From Nitrosomonadaceae bacterium (GTDB taxonomy: Bacteria > Pseudomonadota > Gammaproteobacteria > Burkholderiales > Nitrosomonadaceae): DNA of 16,209 bases. The stretch lies in NCBI GenBank assembly GCA_947471695.1, contig CANIWY010000015.1, positions 1 through 16,209 of the forward strand. Reading direction: 5' to 3'. The translations under genes were made by a program, and so were the position numbers. The notes under the pieces are model-generated. The model had not been told where the DNA came from and did no database searches. It worked only from the letters and a program-made list of their open reading frames with translations. Shown here in pieces: positions 8,158 through 15,859 of the stretch (its first letter is position 1; the number at the start of each line of letters is the position of its first letter).

Positions 8158-11100
8158 TTAATGTCGATCTAAATCAATGTCCAATGCTAGTGAACGGATT
8201 TCTTTTACGAGTACATTGAATGATTCCGGCATTCCAGCCTCTATTTTGTGATCACCCTTAACGATACTTTCGTACACCTTGGTACGTCCATTAACATCAT
8301 CAGATTTAACCGTCAGCATTTCTTGTAGAGTATAAGCAGCACCGTAAGCTTCCAATGCCCAAACCTCCATCTCGCCGAAGCGCTGACCGCCGAACTGCGC
8401 CTTGCCACCCAGTGGTTGCTGCGTTACCAAGCTATACGGACCTGTAGAGCGCGCGTGCATCTTGTCGTCTACTAAGTGGTGTAGCTTTAGTACATGCATG
8501 TAACCCACCGTCACCGGACGGTCAAATGCTTCACCGGTTCTGCCGTCATATAGTACAACCTGACCAGATCTCGGCAGACCCGCAAGTTCAAGCATATCTT
8601 TAATTTCATGTTCCGTAGCGCCATCAAACACTGGCGTTGCGAAGGGCACGCCATCCTTTAGATTCTCAGCCAAGTCCAATATTTCCTCATCGGTGAGCGA
8701 AGCGATATCCTCTGGTTTTCCACTACTGTTGTAGATTTTGTTCAGGAATTTCCTGATCTCCGTAGGTTTATTATGAGCCTGCAGCATATCGCCGATCTTC
8801 CTGCCCAACCCTTTTGCAGCCCACCCCAGATGAGTTTCTAATATCTGGCCTACATTCATACGTGAAGGTACACCCAGGGGATTTAAAACCACATCCACTG
8901 GTGTTCCATCAGCCATGTAGGGCATATCTTCAATAGGTACGATCTTAGAGATCACCCCCTTGTTACCATGACGCCCTGCCATCTTGTCGCCAGGCTGCAA
9001 ACGACGCTTCACAGCGACGTAAACCTTAACCATTTTCTGTACACCTGGAGGCAGTTCATCTCCCTGTGTTAGCTTTTTCTTTTTTTCATCAAAAGCGGCA
9101 TCAAATGCCTTGCGCTTTTGTGCCAACCCTTCCTTGATCTGCTCTAACTGAATACTTACATCTTCATTGGTCAGCCGTATGTCGAACCAATGGTGTGGAT
9201 CAACACTATCCAGATATTCCTTTGTTATTCGAGCACCCTTGGCGAGTTTTTTGGGTCCGCCGGTTGCTGTCTTTCCTTTAAGTAAACGTTCTATACGCTC
9301 AAATGCATCTGCCTCCACGATTCGCATCTGATCAGCCAGGTCTTTCTTGTAACGTTTTAATTCGTCATCTATGATTTGTTGTGCTCGTTTGTCACGCTCA
9401 ATACCCTCCCGGGTAAATACTTGGACATCAATCACTGTGCCAGAGATGCCAGAAGGTACGCGCAACGATGTGTCTTTCACATCAGAAGCTTTCTCGCCAA
9501 AGATTGCTCTCAGTAGCTTTTCTTCTGGCGTCAGTTGAGTCTCACCTTTTGGAGTTACCTTGCCTACCAAAACATCACCCGCTTCTACTTCGGCACCTAT
9601 ATGAACGATGCCAGATTCATCCAAACGTCCAAGCTGCAATTCCGATAGGTTGGAAATGTCGCAGGTAATTTCTTCCGTCCCTAACTTGGTATCGCGACTC
9701 ACCACAGATAACTCTTCGATATGGATCGAGGTAAAGCGATCTTCTGCAACTACACGCTCAGAAATGAGGATTGAATCCTCAAAGTTGTATCCATTCCAAG
9801 GCATAAATGCAACAAGCATATTTTGCCCCAATGCCAGTTCACCTAAGTCAGTAGAGGCTCCATCGGCCACCACATCGCCCCGAGCAATTATGTCTCCTAT
9901 TTTTACAAGTGGACGTTGATTAATATTGGTATTTTGGTTGGAGCGGGTGTATTTAATAAGGTTATAGATATCCACACCTACTTCACCTGCACGTGCTTCT
10001 GCGTCATGTACCCGGATCACGATCCGACCTGCATCGACATAATCAACCACACCACCACGCACCGCTTGCACCGCAGTACCCGAGTCTACTGCCACTACAC
10101 GCTCGATGCCGGTGCCTACCAATGATTTCTCAGCACGTAGGCACGGAACCGCTTGCCGTTGCATGTTAGATCCCATCAGGGCGCGATTAGCATCGTCATG
10201 CTCTAGGAATGGTATCAACGAGGCCGCAACCGAAACAATCTGCGCTGGGGCCACATCCATATATTCGATACGATCAGGACTTGCTAATGCAAATTCATTT
10301 TTATGGCGGCAGGAGACTGTTTCACTAGAAAATTTTCCATGTTTATCCAATTCTGCATTAGCTTGAGCAATTACATATTGACCTTCTTCGATGGCTGATA
10401 AATAGTCAATTTCATCTGTGACTTCACCGCTCTTTACCTTACGGTACGGGGTCTCCATAAACCCATATTCGTTGGTACGAGCATATAATGCCAGCGAATT
10501 AATTAGCCCAATATTAGGACCTTCTGGTGTTTCGATCGGGCATACTCGTCCATAATGTGTAGGATGCACATCACGCACTTCAAAACCCGCGCGCTCACGG
10601 GTTAAACCGCCGGGCCCCAGCGCTGATACTCGACGTTTATGTGTGATCTCAGAAAGCGGATTCGTTTGATCCATAAACTGCGACAGTTGACTTGAACCAA
10701 AAAATTCCCGTACGGCTGCAGATACAGGCTTGGCATTAATTAGATCATGCGGCATGAGGTTATCTGACTCGGCCTGACTCAAACGCTCTTTCACCGCGCG
10801 TTCCACTCGAACCAATCCAGAGCGGAATTGATTTTCCGCTAATTCGCCAACGGATCGTACACGACGGTTGCCGAGATGATCAATGTCATCTATCTCTCCA
10901 CGGCCATTACGTAGCTCAACCAGAATCATGATGACCGAAATAATGTCCTCATTGGATAAGGTATTGGCTCCCGTCAATTCTGTCTTACCGACCCGGCGAT
11001 TAAATTTCATACGTCCCACTACAGACAAATCATAGCGCTCTGGCGCGTAAAACAAGCCATTGAAGAGCGACTTTACCGCTTCTTCTGTAGGTGGTTCGCC

Positions 11101-12231
11101 AGGACGCATCATTCGATAAATCGCTACCTGAGCCGCCAATTGATCAGTCGTCTCATCAGTTCTCAATGTTTGTGATATGTATGCGCCTTGATCTAGATCA
11201 TTGGTATAGATTGTGTAAATTTTTTCTGTACTGGATTCTTGTAGTTTAGCGAGGACAATTTCAGTTATCTCATCGTTGGCTAATGCAATAACTTCTCCTG
11301 TTTCTTTGTCCACCACGTTGTGACCTAATACACGCCCCAATAAAAAATCTTCTGGAACAGTAAGACGTTCAATTCCTGCCTGCTGTAATTCTCGAACATG
11401 CTTAACTGTAATCCGTTTATCTTTTTGCACGATTATCTTGCCATTTTTAGTGGCAATATCAAACCGAGCCATGTCCCCACGCAATCGTTCCGGCACTAAT
11501 TCAAAGTTAATTTCCTTCTTCGATAAATGGAAAACATCGAAGGAGAAGAATCCTGCAAGGATCTGTTCTGGTGTATACCCTATAGCTTTCAGCAATGTAG
11601 TGACCGGCATTTTTCGGCGGCGATCAACACGAAAATACAGATGATCTTTAGGGTCAAACTCGAAGTCGAGCCAGGATCCGCGGTATGGAATTATTCTTGC
11701 AGAAAACAGCAATTTTCCAGATGAATGTGTTTTACCGCGGTCATGCTCAAAGAATACGCCCGGTGACCGATGTAGTTGCGAAACGATTACGCGTTCGGTG
11801 CCATTAATAACAAACGATCCCGTGTTGGTCATGAGAGGAATTTCTCCCATATAAACCTCTTGCTCCTTCACCTCCTTAATCGTTGGTTTAGAAGCTTCTT
11901 TATCCATAAGTGTTAGTCGTACCCTAGCGCGCAAAGGCGAGGCATAGGTCAAACCTCTCTGCTGACATTCCTTGACATCAAACGGAGGTGTACCAAGTTC
12001 ATAACTGACAAAATCTAGGCGAGCGTTCTTGGAATGGCTTTCAATTGGAAAGATCGATGTAAATGCTGCCTGCAATCCCTGATTGCTACGCTGAGCAGAT
12101 TGAACTCGCGCTTGTAAGAATGCCACGTATGATTCGAGCTGGGTGGCGAGAAGAAAAGGAATCGGCAGTACGCTTGCGCGTTTGGCGAAACTTTTACGAA
12201 TACGTTTTTTCTCGGTAAACGAATAGCTCAT
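8158..12231 (-). CDS. rpoB: DNA-directed RNA polymerase subunit beta
   Basis: The 1357-residue beta subunit, 15 residues longer than in E. coli. It holds the rifampicin pocket and much of the RNA/DNA channel. The start MSYSFTEKKRIRK matches the family N-terminus and follows GGAG. The rifampicin region is at about residues 512-543 (GSSQLSQFMDQ, NPLSEITHKRR, SALGPGGL), offset by +5 from E. coli. D521, H531 and S536 (E. coli D516, H526, S531) have the sensitive-type residues. Downstream blocks include RDVHPTHYGRVCPIETPEGPN, the GYNFEDSI segment, KMAGRHGNKGVISKI and a C-terminal region beginning GGKAQFGGQRFGEMEVWALE that pairs with beta'. It lies between rplL (162-bp gap with a strong stem-loop) and rpoC. 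The frame is intact and codon use does not differ visibly from its neighbours. Confidence 0.99.
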   Translation of the reverse strand: MSYSFTEKKRIRKSFAKRASVLPIPFLLATQLESYVAFLQARVQSAQRSNQGLQAAFTSIFPIESHSKNARLDFVSYELGTPPFDVKECQQRGLTYASPLRARVRLTLMDKEASKPTIKEVKEQEVYMGEIPLMTNTGSFVINGTERVIVSQLHRSPGVFFEHDRGKTHSSGKLLFSARIIPYRGSWLDFEFDPKDHLYFRVDRRRKMPVTTLLKAIGYTPEQILAGFFSFDVFHLSKKEINFELVPERLRGDMARFDIATKNGKIIVQKDKRITVKHVRELQQAGIERLTVPEDFLLGRVLGHNVVDKETGEVIALANDEITEIVLAKLQESSTEKIYTIYTNDLDQGAYISQTLRTDETTDQLAAQVAIYRMMRPGEPPTEEAVKSLFNGLFYAPERYDLSVVGRMKFNRRVGKTELTGANTLSNEDIISVIMILVELRNGRGEIDDIDHLGNRRVRSVGELAENQFRSGLVRVERAVKERLSQAESDNLMPHDLINAKPVSAAVREFFGSSQLSQFMDQTNPLSEITHKRRVSALGPGGLTRERAGFEVRDVHPTHYGRVCPIETPEGPNIGLINSLALYARTNEYGFMETPYRKVKSGEVTDEIDYLSAIEEGQYVIAQANAELDKHGKFSSETVSCRHKNEFALASPDRIEYMDVAPAQIVSVAASLIPFLEHDDANRALMGSNMQRQAVPCLRAEKSLVGTGIERVVAVDSGTAVQAVRGGVVDYVDAGRIVIRVHDAEARAGEVGVDIYNLIKYTRSNQNTNINQRPLVKIGDIIARGDVVADGASTDLGELALGQNMLVAFMPWNGYNFEDSILISERVVAEDRFTSIHIEELSVVSRDTKLGTEEITCDISNLSELQLGRLDESGIVHIGAEVEAGDVLVGKVTPKGETQLTPEEKLLRAIFGEKASDVKDTSLRVPSGISGTVIDVQVFTREGIERDKRAQQIIDDELKRYKKDLADQMRIVEADAFERIERLLKGKTATGGPKKLAKGARITKEYLDSVDPHHWFDIRLTNEDVSIQLEQIKEGLAQKRKAFDAAFDEKKKKLTQGDELPPGVQKMVKVYVAVKRRLQPGDKMAGRHGNKGVISKIVPIEDMPYMADGTPVDVVLNPLGVPSRMNVGQILETHLGWAAKGLGRKIGDMLQAHNKPTEIRKFLNKIYNSSGKPEDIASLTDEEILDLAENLKDGVPFATPVFDGATEHEIKDMLELAGLPRSGQVVLYDGRTGEAFDRPVTVGYMHVLKLHHLVDDKMHARSTGPYSLVTQQPLGGKAQFGGQRFGEMEVWALEAYGAAYTLQEMLTVKSDDVNGRTKVYESIVKGDHKIEAGMPESFNVLVKEIRSLALDIDLDRH

Positions 12232-12304
12232 GGAATCTCTCCGGAGGGTCAGGGAACAACGGGTAGATTATTTTTTTCTACCTTTTGTGGTGTGCGCGCT
12301 GCAT

Positions 12305-12323
12305 CACTAATGAAAAATCAGTG
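12305..12323 (-). promoter_or_regulatory. Second stem-loop in the rplL-rpoB gap
   Basis: On the minus strand CACTGAT-TTTTC-ATTAGTG can pair over 7 bp with one G.U and a 5-nt loop. It lies between the larger attenuator-like stem and rpoB. Flanking GCGC segments (direct copies of GTGCGCG near 12292 and 12321) could extend it imperfectly. It is weak on its own; it may act with the larger stem as a processing or attenuation region. Confidence 0.35.
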
Positions 12324-12333
12324 CGCGAGTATG

Positions 12334-12371
12334 GCTGAAGGCTGGTAGCACTTTCGTGCTACCAGCCCAGC
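12334..12371 (-). promoter_or_regulatory. rplL-rpoB intercistronic stem-loop (attenuator or processing site)
   Basis: A perfect 12-bp inverted repeat, GGCTGGTAGCAC / GTGCTACCAGCC (12340-12351 with 12356-12367), encloses a tetraloop that reads GAAA in the minus-strand RNA, a stable GNRA loop. Past a 2-nt bulge, GCTG/CAGC (12334-12337 with 12368-12371) adds four pairs. It starts 23 bp after the rplL stop. No U-run follows (TTCAGCC), so it is not a full terminator. In E. coli this same gap holds a partial transcription attenuator and an RNase III processing site that lower rpoBC expression relative to the ribosomal genes. The position and strength suggest the same role here, by inference. Confidence 0.65.
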
Positions 12372-12393
12372 TCAAATCATGCTGCTAATTACT

Positions 12394-12774
12394 TTACTTG
12401 ATCTCGCAAGCTGCGCCTGCTTCGATGAGCTGTTTCTGAATGGCATCTGCATCTGCTTTGGAGACACCTTCTTTGATTGCCTTGGGAGCTCCATCAACTA
12501 GATCTTTAGCTTCCTTCAAACCCAGGCCTGTCACGGCACGTACGACTTTAATTACATTCACCTTGCTATCACCTGCAGCGGTCAATATCACTGAAAATTC
12601 AGTTTGCTCTTCCGCTACAGCAGCTGCAGCGCCGGCTGCGGGAGCCGCAGCCACTACTGCTGCGGCTGCAGCTGAGACCCCAAATTTCTCTTCCATCTCC
12701 TTAATCAACTGAGAGAGTTCCAACACGGTCATACTGGCGATTGCATCTAGAATTTCTGCTTTGGCTACTGCCAT
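12394..12774 (-). CDS. rplL: 50S ribosomal protein bL12 (L7/L12)
   Basis: A 126-residue stalk protein, present as dimers on L10, that recruits the GTPase factors (EF-Tu, EF-G, IF2, RF3). The N-terminal dimerisation domain (about 1-33, with ILDAIASMTVLELSQLIKEM) is followed by a flexible Ala-rich hinge (about 34-55). The globular C-terminal domain then carries the factor-binding helices around VIKVVRAVTGLGLKEAKDLV and VDGAPKAIKEG. The ATG follows AGGAGA. It begins 62 bp after rplJ in the usual rplJL pair, so its supply is tied to L10 autoregulation. A single cysteine in the C-terminal ACEIK is a small variation on the more common AKVEIK-type ending. Confidence 0.98.
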   Translation of the reverse strand: MAVAKAEILDAIASMTVLELSQLIKEMEEKFGVSAAAAAVVAAAPAAGAAAAVAEEQTEFSVILTAAGDSKVNVIKVVRAVTGLGLKEAKDLVDGAPKAIKEGVSKADADAIQKQLIEAGAACEIK

Positions 12775-12836
12775 GATTTTCTCCTGATAGAATTAATTTA
12801 TTGTTCGATTAAAGTTTTAAGCAATTTGAATTCGTA

Positions 12837-13361
12837 TTAGACAGCTTGTTTCTGATCGCGGACAGCTGCTACGCCACGTACAAACTTTGTCGGAACCTCA
12901 TTCAGTGTCCGAACAAATTTTACAATCGGCGCCTGCATTGTTCCAAGCAACCTCGAAAGCAGTTCATCACGGCTTGGAAGAGTAGCTAAGTTAGCAATAT
13001 CCTTTGTAGACATTACTAAATTAGCCATGGAACCTGCCTTGATTACGAACTTGTCATTACTCTTGGCAAATTCATGAAGCACTTTCGCTGCTGCTACCGG
13101 ATCACTTCCAATACCATAAACTAGCGGCCCCACCATGTGTCCAGATAGTCCTGAAAATGGTGTATCGGCAACCGCACGCCGTGCTAGCGAATTCTTCAGC
13201 ACTCGAAAATATATTCCAGATTGACGCGCCTTAGCTCGCAACTGGGTCATATGTCCGACTCCGAGACCGCGATACTCTGCAACGATAACCGCTTGAGCCT
13301 TTGCTAATTGAGCGCTGACCTCGGTGACTACCGCCTTTTTCTCTTCACGATTTAGACTCAA
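12837..13361 (-). CDS. rplJ: 50S ribosomal protein uL10
   Basis: The base of the ribosomal stalk: it binds 23S rRNA beside L11 and carries L12 dimers on its C-terminal helix. From the start chosen here it has 174 residues, beginning M-S-L-N-R-E-E-K-K-A-V like other betaproteobacterial L10 proteins. The initiator is a TTG at 13359-13361, preceded by GGAG (13370-13373) with an 8-nt spacer. The frame stays open for 25 more codons to a TTG at 13436, but that stretch matches no L10 and coincides with the leader stem-loop, so I reject it. Core blocks are VIVAEYRGLGVGHMTQLR, LKNSLARRAV and PLVYGIGSDPVAAAKVL. The C-terminal part that binds L12 is near KFVRTLNEVPTKFVRGV. The preceding promoter and leader suggest L10-L12 feedback control. 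Confidence 0.95.
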   Translation of the reverse strand: MSLNREEKKAVVTEVSAQLAKAQAVIVAEYRGLGVGHMTQLRAKARQSGIYFRVLKNSLARRAVADTPFSGLSGHMVGPLVYGIGSDPVAAAKVLHEFAKSNDKFVIKAGSMANLVMSTKDIANLATLPSRDELLSRLLGTMQAPIVKFVRTLNEVPTKFVRGVAAVRDQKQAV

Positions 13362-13385
13362 AATACGTTCTCCATCAGTTAATAG

Positions 13386-13440
13386 AGTATCGACGCTTAG
13401 CTTCGGGCTACAGTTCCACTCGAAGCTTCGTTTCAATACT
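13386..13440 (-). promoter_or_regulatory. rplJ leader stem-loop, candidate L10(L12)4 autoregulatory site
   Basis: Twenty-five nucleotides upstream of the rplJ TTG, the minus-strand RNA can form a 55-nt interrupted hairpin. From the base, AGTATTG pairs with CGATACT (7 bp, one G.U), then a 2-nt bulge (AA), then ACG/CGT (3 bp), then an asymmetric A/AAG internal loop, then AGCTTCG/CGAAGCT (7 perfect bp), closed by a 15-nt loop. In E. coli and many other bacteria the rplJ leader binds the L10-L12 complex through a kink-turn-bearing helix and represses rplJL translation. The place and the asymmetric loop agree with that; identity with the Rfam L10 leader family has not been tested here. Confidence 0.6.
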
Positions 13441-13515
13441 ACGAACTAGCGACCTTTAATCAGGAGTTAAATATGTTCCTGTTTTCGGATACGCCATCTA
13501 CGCTGGGCGCTAAGA

Positions 13516-13544
13516 ATTATAAAAGATTCAGAATAAGAGGTCAC
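13516..13544 (-). promoter_or_regulatory. Candidate rplJ promoter
   Basis: On the minus strand, GTGACC (13539-13544) and a perfect TATAAT (13516-13521) are separated by 17 bp. The start would fall near 13509, giving a leader of about 150 nt that contains the 13386-13440 stem-loop. This matches the separate rplJ promoter known in the E. coli rif region. Confidence 0.6.
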
Positions 13545-13732
13545 TTGCAAGTCACAACCCCTTTCACTTTCTCTCTTTTTCCGCGATTAAGTCTTTAATC
13601 AAAGCTCAAACCTGATGGTGGTAATTTAAAAACACCACAGCTTCTGCTAATTTTTAAAACCCCAAACGGTCTTTGACAACCTGCTGGATTTACTTGTTAT
13701 GTCACCCCAACAGTCCAAAGTCATACAATTCT
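13545..13732 (-). other. AT-rich rplA-rplJ spacer with a second possible promoter
   Basis: No gene is seen in this part of the 371-bp spacer. On the minus strand TTGTCA (13674-13679) and TAAAAA (13651-13656), 17 bp apart, could be an additional promoter. A 5-bp stem TGGTG/CACCA (13616-13620 with 13633-13637) and a weak AT-rich palindrome GATTAA/TTAATC (13585-13600) are present. None of them makes a convincing terminator for rplKA. Two similar blocks, GACTGTTGGGG and GACCGTTTGGGG, form an imperfect direct repeat. Confidence 0.35.
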
Positions 13733-14428
13733 TTATTTCGTCAAACTAGCCTGATCGACCCGCACACCTATCCCCATTGTGCTAGAAATTGAAACCTTTC
13801 TGAGGTAGACACCCTTAGATGTAGCAGGTTTAGATTTGTTGAGTGCATCCACTAATGCCAGCATATTTTGTTTTAAAGCATCTACACCAAATGATGCCCG
13901 CCCGATAGTACATTGAACAATACCGGCCTTGTCTGCGCGATATTGAACCTGACCAGCTTTAGCATTTCTAACCGCACCCGCAACATCTGGAGTTACCGTG
14001 CCTACTTTAGGATTCGGCATCAGGCCGCGTGGCCCAAGTATCTGACCCAATTGGCCAACAATTCGCATCGCATCGGGGCTAGCAATGGCCACATCAAAAT
14101 TCATATTTCCGGCTTTGATCTGCTCAGCCAGATCTTCAAATCCAACTATATCAGCACCCGCAGCTAGCGCTTCCTTTGCCTTATCACCCTGAGCAAATAC
14201 TGCCACACGCACTGTCTTCCCTGTTCCCGCGGGCAGCACCACCGATCCTCGCACCGTTTGGTCTGATTTTCTCGCATCTATACCGAGATTGACTGCTACA
14301 TCAATTGACTCGTCAAATTTTGCTGTTGCCGCCTCTTTAACGATTCCAAGTGCATCCTGTAATGGATAGACTTTACTACGCTCGACTTTCCCAATAATTG
14401 CTTTAAAACGTTTAGATATATGTGCCAT
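13733..14428 (-). CDS. rplA: 50S ribosomal protein uL1
   Basis: A 231-residue L1 protein, which forms the mobile L1 stalk at the E site and assists release of deacylated tRNA. Family blocks in order: an N-terminal MAHISKRFKAI, domain I with FDESIDVAVNLGIDARKSDQ (38-57) and the signature ILGPRGLMPNPKVGTVTPDV (130-149). The RNA-binding residues of domain I return near the C-terminus (KGVYLRKVSISSTMGIGV). Length matches the usual 230-235. A GGAGG inside the rplK 3' end lies before the ATG, and only 2 bp separate the genes, implying translational coupling. In E. coli L1 represses the rplKA mRNA; a possible site lies upstream of rplK. Confidence 0.98.
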   Translation of the reverse strand: MAHISKRFKAIIGKVERSKVYPLQDALGIVKEAATAKFDESIDVAVNLGIDARKSDQTVRGSVVLPAGTGKTVRVAVFAQGDKAKEALAAGADIVGFEDLAEQIKAGNMNFDVAIASPDAMRIVGQLGQILGPRGLMPNPKVGTVTPDVAGAVRNAKAGQVQYRADKAGIVQCTIGRASFGVDALKQNMLALVDALNKSKPATSKGVYLRKVSISSTMGIGVRVDQASLTK

Positions 14429-14430
14429 GG

Positions 14431-14862
14431 TTATACGCCCTCCACTTCTACACCCATACTACGAGCGCTACCGGCAATTGTGCGAACTGCAGCATCCATA
14501 TCTGCAGCCGTTAAATCTGGCATTTTTGCCTTGGCAATTTCCTCTGCTTGATTCCGAGTTAATTTTCCGATTTTGTCGGCATGCGGCTTAGGACTCCCCT
14601 TAGTAATGCCGACTGCTTTCTTAATCAAGACCGTCGCCGGCGTGGTTTTCATGATGAAGGTAAAGCTCTTGTCAGCGTAAGCAGTAATCACTACTGGTAC
14701 GGGTAGACCAACCTCCATTTTCTGTGTGATAGCATTAAATGCTTTACAGAATTCCATGATATTAAGCCCGCGCTGACCGAGTGCAGGTCCAATGGGGGGG
14801 CTTGGATTAGCCTTACCCGCCGGTACTTGTAATTTGATATAGCCAATTATTTTCTTTGCCAC
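14431..14862 (-). CDS. rplK: 50S ribosomal protein uL11
   Basis: A 143-residue L11 protein of the GTPase-associated centre; it binds 23S rRNA helices 43-44 and the thiostrepton site. The N-terminal domain carries PSPPIGPALGQRGLN (20-34) with the conserved prolines 22 and 23. The C-terminal RNA-binding domain has KTTPATVLIKKAVG and ends in GSARSMGVEV. The initiation codon is GTG (14860-14862), preceded by AGGAGA, and gives the standard MAKK start. The gene is followed after 2 bp by rplA and preceded by nusG (106-bp gap with a small stem-loop). It is intact and of normal length. Confidence 0.98.
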   Translation of the reverse strand: MAKKIIGYIKLQVPAGKANPSPPIGPALGQRGLNIMEFCKAFNAITQKMEVGLPVPVVITAYADKSFTFIMKTTPATVLIKKAVGITKGSPKPHADKIGKLTRNQAEEIAKAKMPDLTAADMDAAVRTIAGSARSMGVEVEGV

Positions 14863-14882
14863 ACTCTTTCTCCTGTTGGGTG

Positions 14883-14913
14883 CAAACGAATGCTACTGCA
14901 CTCTCCCCGTTTG
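14883..14913 (-). promoter_or_regulatory. Stem-loop in the rplK leader, candidate L1 operator
   Basis: CAAACG/CGTTTG (14883-14888 with 14908-14913) makes a 6-bp stem. Inside it TGC-AGTA-GCA can form a small second stem, separated from the first by an asymmetric internal loop containing GGGAGAG. It ends about 10 nt before the rplK Shine-Dalgarno. Two short helices joined by an asymmetric purine-rich loop is the general shape of L1-binding sites in rplKA leaders, but I cannot confirm the specific L1 contacts. Confidence 0.35.
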
Positions 14914-14968
14914 TTAAATAAAACCAGTATTCTTTTTTGTTGATTAGAATTCGCCCTGCTTCTATATT

Positions 14969-15502
14969 TTAGGCTTTTTCTATTTGACTAAAATCCAGCT
15001 CGACTGGGGTGGGGCGACCAAAAATTGAAACTGATACCCTGATCTTGCTTTTGTCATAATTAACATCTTCCACATTCCCGTGGAAATCTGTGAATGGACC
15101 CTCCTTTACCCTTACTGCTTCGCCTATTTCAAATAGAATTTTAGGCTTCGGTTTCTCCACCCCTTCTTGAATCTGATGCAGAATATTCTGCACTTCCTTC
15201 TCGCTGATTGGCGTCGGTTTCATCGCTGATCCACCGATAAAACCGGTTACCTTCGCAGTACTCTTGACCAGATGCCATGTCTCGTCAGTCATGTCCATCT
15301 CTACCAATACATAGCCCGGGAAAAACTTACGTTCACTGATATTTTTCTGTCCGGCCTTCATTTCGACCACTTCCTCCACCGGCACCAGTATCTGACCGAA
15401 TTGTTCCTCCATGCCAGCACGTTTAATTCGTTCTTGCAATGCGCGTTGTACGCTTTTTTCAAAACCAGAATAGGCGTGAACCACAAACCATTTCTTACCC
15501 AT
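14969..15502 (-). CDS. nusG: Transcription termination/antitermination factor NusG
   Basis: A 177-residue NusG that binds the RNA polymerase clamp, speeds elongation, couples transcription to ribosomes through S10 and helps Rho. The start MGKKWFVVHAYSG fits the family. The NGN domain follows (residues 1-115, with RKFFPGYVLVEMDM at 58-71), and the C-terminal KOW domain has GEAVRVKEGPFTDFHGNVE (127-145) and ends FSQIEKA. The frame is open for 20 codons upstream, but that part lies inside secE and matches no NusG. The ATG at 15502 follows GGGGGA and overlaps the secE stop as TGATG, so the two genes are translationally coupled. Confidence 0.97.
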   Translation of the reverse strand: MGKKWFVVHAYSGFEKSVQRALQERIKRAGMEEQFGQILVPVEEVVEMKAGQKNISERKFFPGYVLVEMDMTDETWHLVKSTAKVTGFIGGSAMKPTPISEKEVQNILHQIQEGVEKPKPKILFEIGEAVRVKEGPFTDFHGNVEDVNYDKSKIRVSVSIFGRPTPVELDFSQIEKA

Positions 15503-15846
15503 CAATCCCCCTGGCCCATCAGATATTTCATCCCCAACATCAAGCTGGCATCTACCAACCATAAAAATACAGCCATTACTACAACGAAAGCAAAAACGAT
15601 AGCAGTCGTCTGAAAAGTTTCTTTACGGTTCGGCCATATTACCTTCTTGGTCTCTTCTGATGATTCCCTACTGAATGCATAAATCTGCTTACCTTGCGAG
15701 GTAAACCAGGCAACTGCTCCTGCCAGTACAAAACCCACTAGCACTGAAATTACGCGGACTACCATGGCACTATCGCGCAGGTAATAAAACCCGCCAATAC
15801 CCGCAGCCATTAACAGAAAGGCGAATCCTAACTTTATCTTATCCAC
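15502..15846 (-). CDS. secE: Preprotein translocase subunit SecE
   Basis: A 114-residue SecE, the subunit that clamps SecY in the inner-membrane SecYEG channel. Three transmembrane segments are visible (about 5-23, 28-48 and 82-108), as in the three-helix SecE of E. coli. Between segments two and three is the conserved amphipathic cytoplasmic helix and turn, EETKKVIWPNRKETFQTT (64-81), the signature of the family. The third segment is the essential one. The gene's stop overlaps the nusG start. Upstream are tRNA-Trp and an 8-bp inverted repeat; GGGGTAG close to the ATG is the likely ribosome binding site. Confidence 0.96.
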   Translation of the reverse strand: MDKIKLGFAFLLMAAGIGGFYYLRDSAMVVRVISVLVGFVLAGAVAWFTSQGKQIYAFSRESSEETKKVIWPNRKETFQTTAIVFAFVVVMAVFLWLVDASLMLGMKYLMGQGD

Positions 15847-15859
15847 TCTACCCCGCTCT

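Noticed and set aside
12440..12712. A 90-codon Ala-rich plus-strand open frame opposite rplL
   Set aside because: Its alanine runs come from the complement of the GC-rich L12 hinge; it is a by-product of rplL codon use.
13585..13600. GATTAA-GTCT-TTAATC as a terminator of rplKA
   Set aside because: The stem is all A/T except one pair at the base, and there is no T-run after it on the minus strand.
14969..15562. A longer nusG beginning at 15562 with 20 extra N-terminal residues
   Set aside because: The extra part lies inside secE in another frame, matches no NusG, and the ATG at 15502 has a good Shine-Dalgarno and gives the standard MGKKWFVVHAYSG start.
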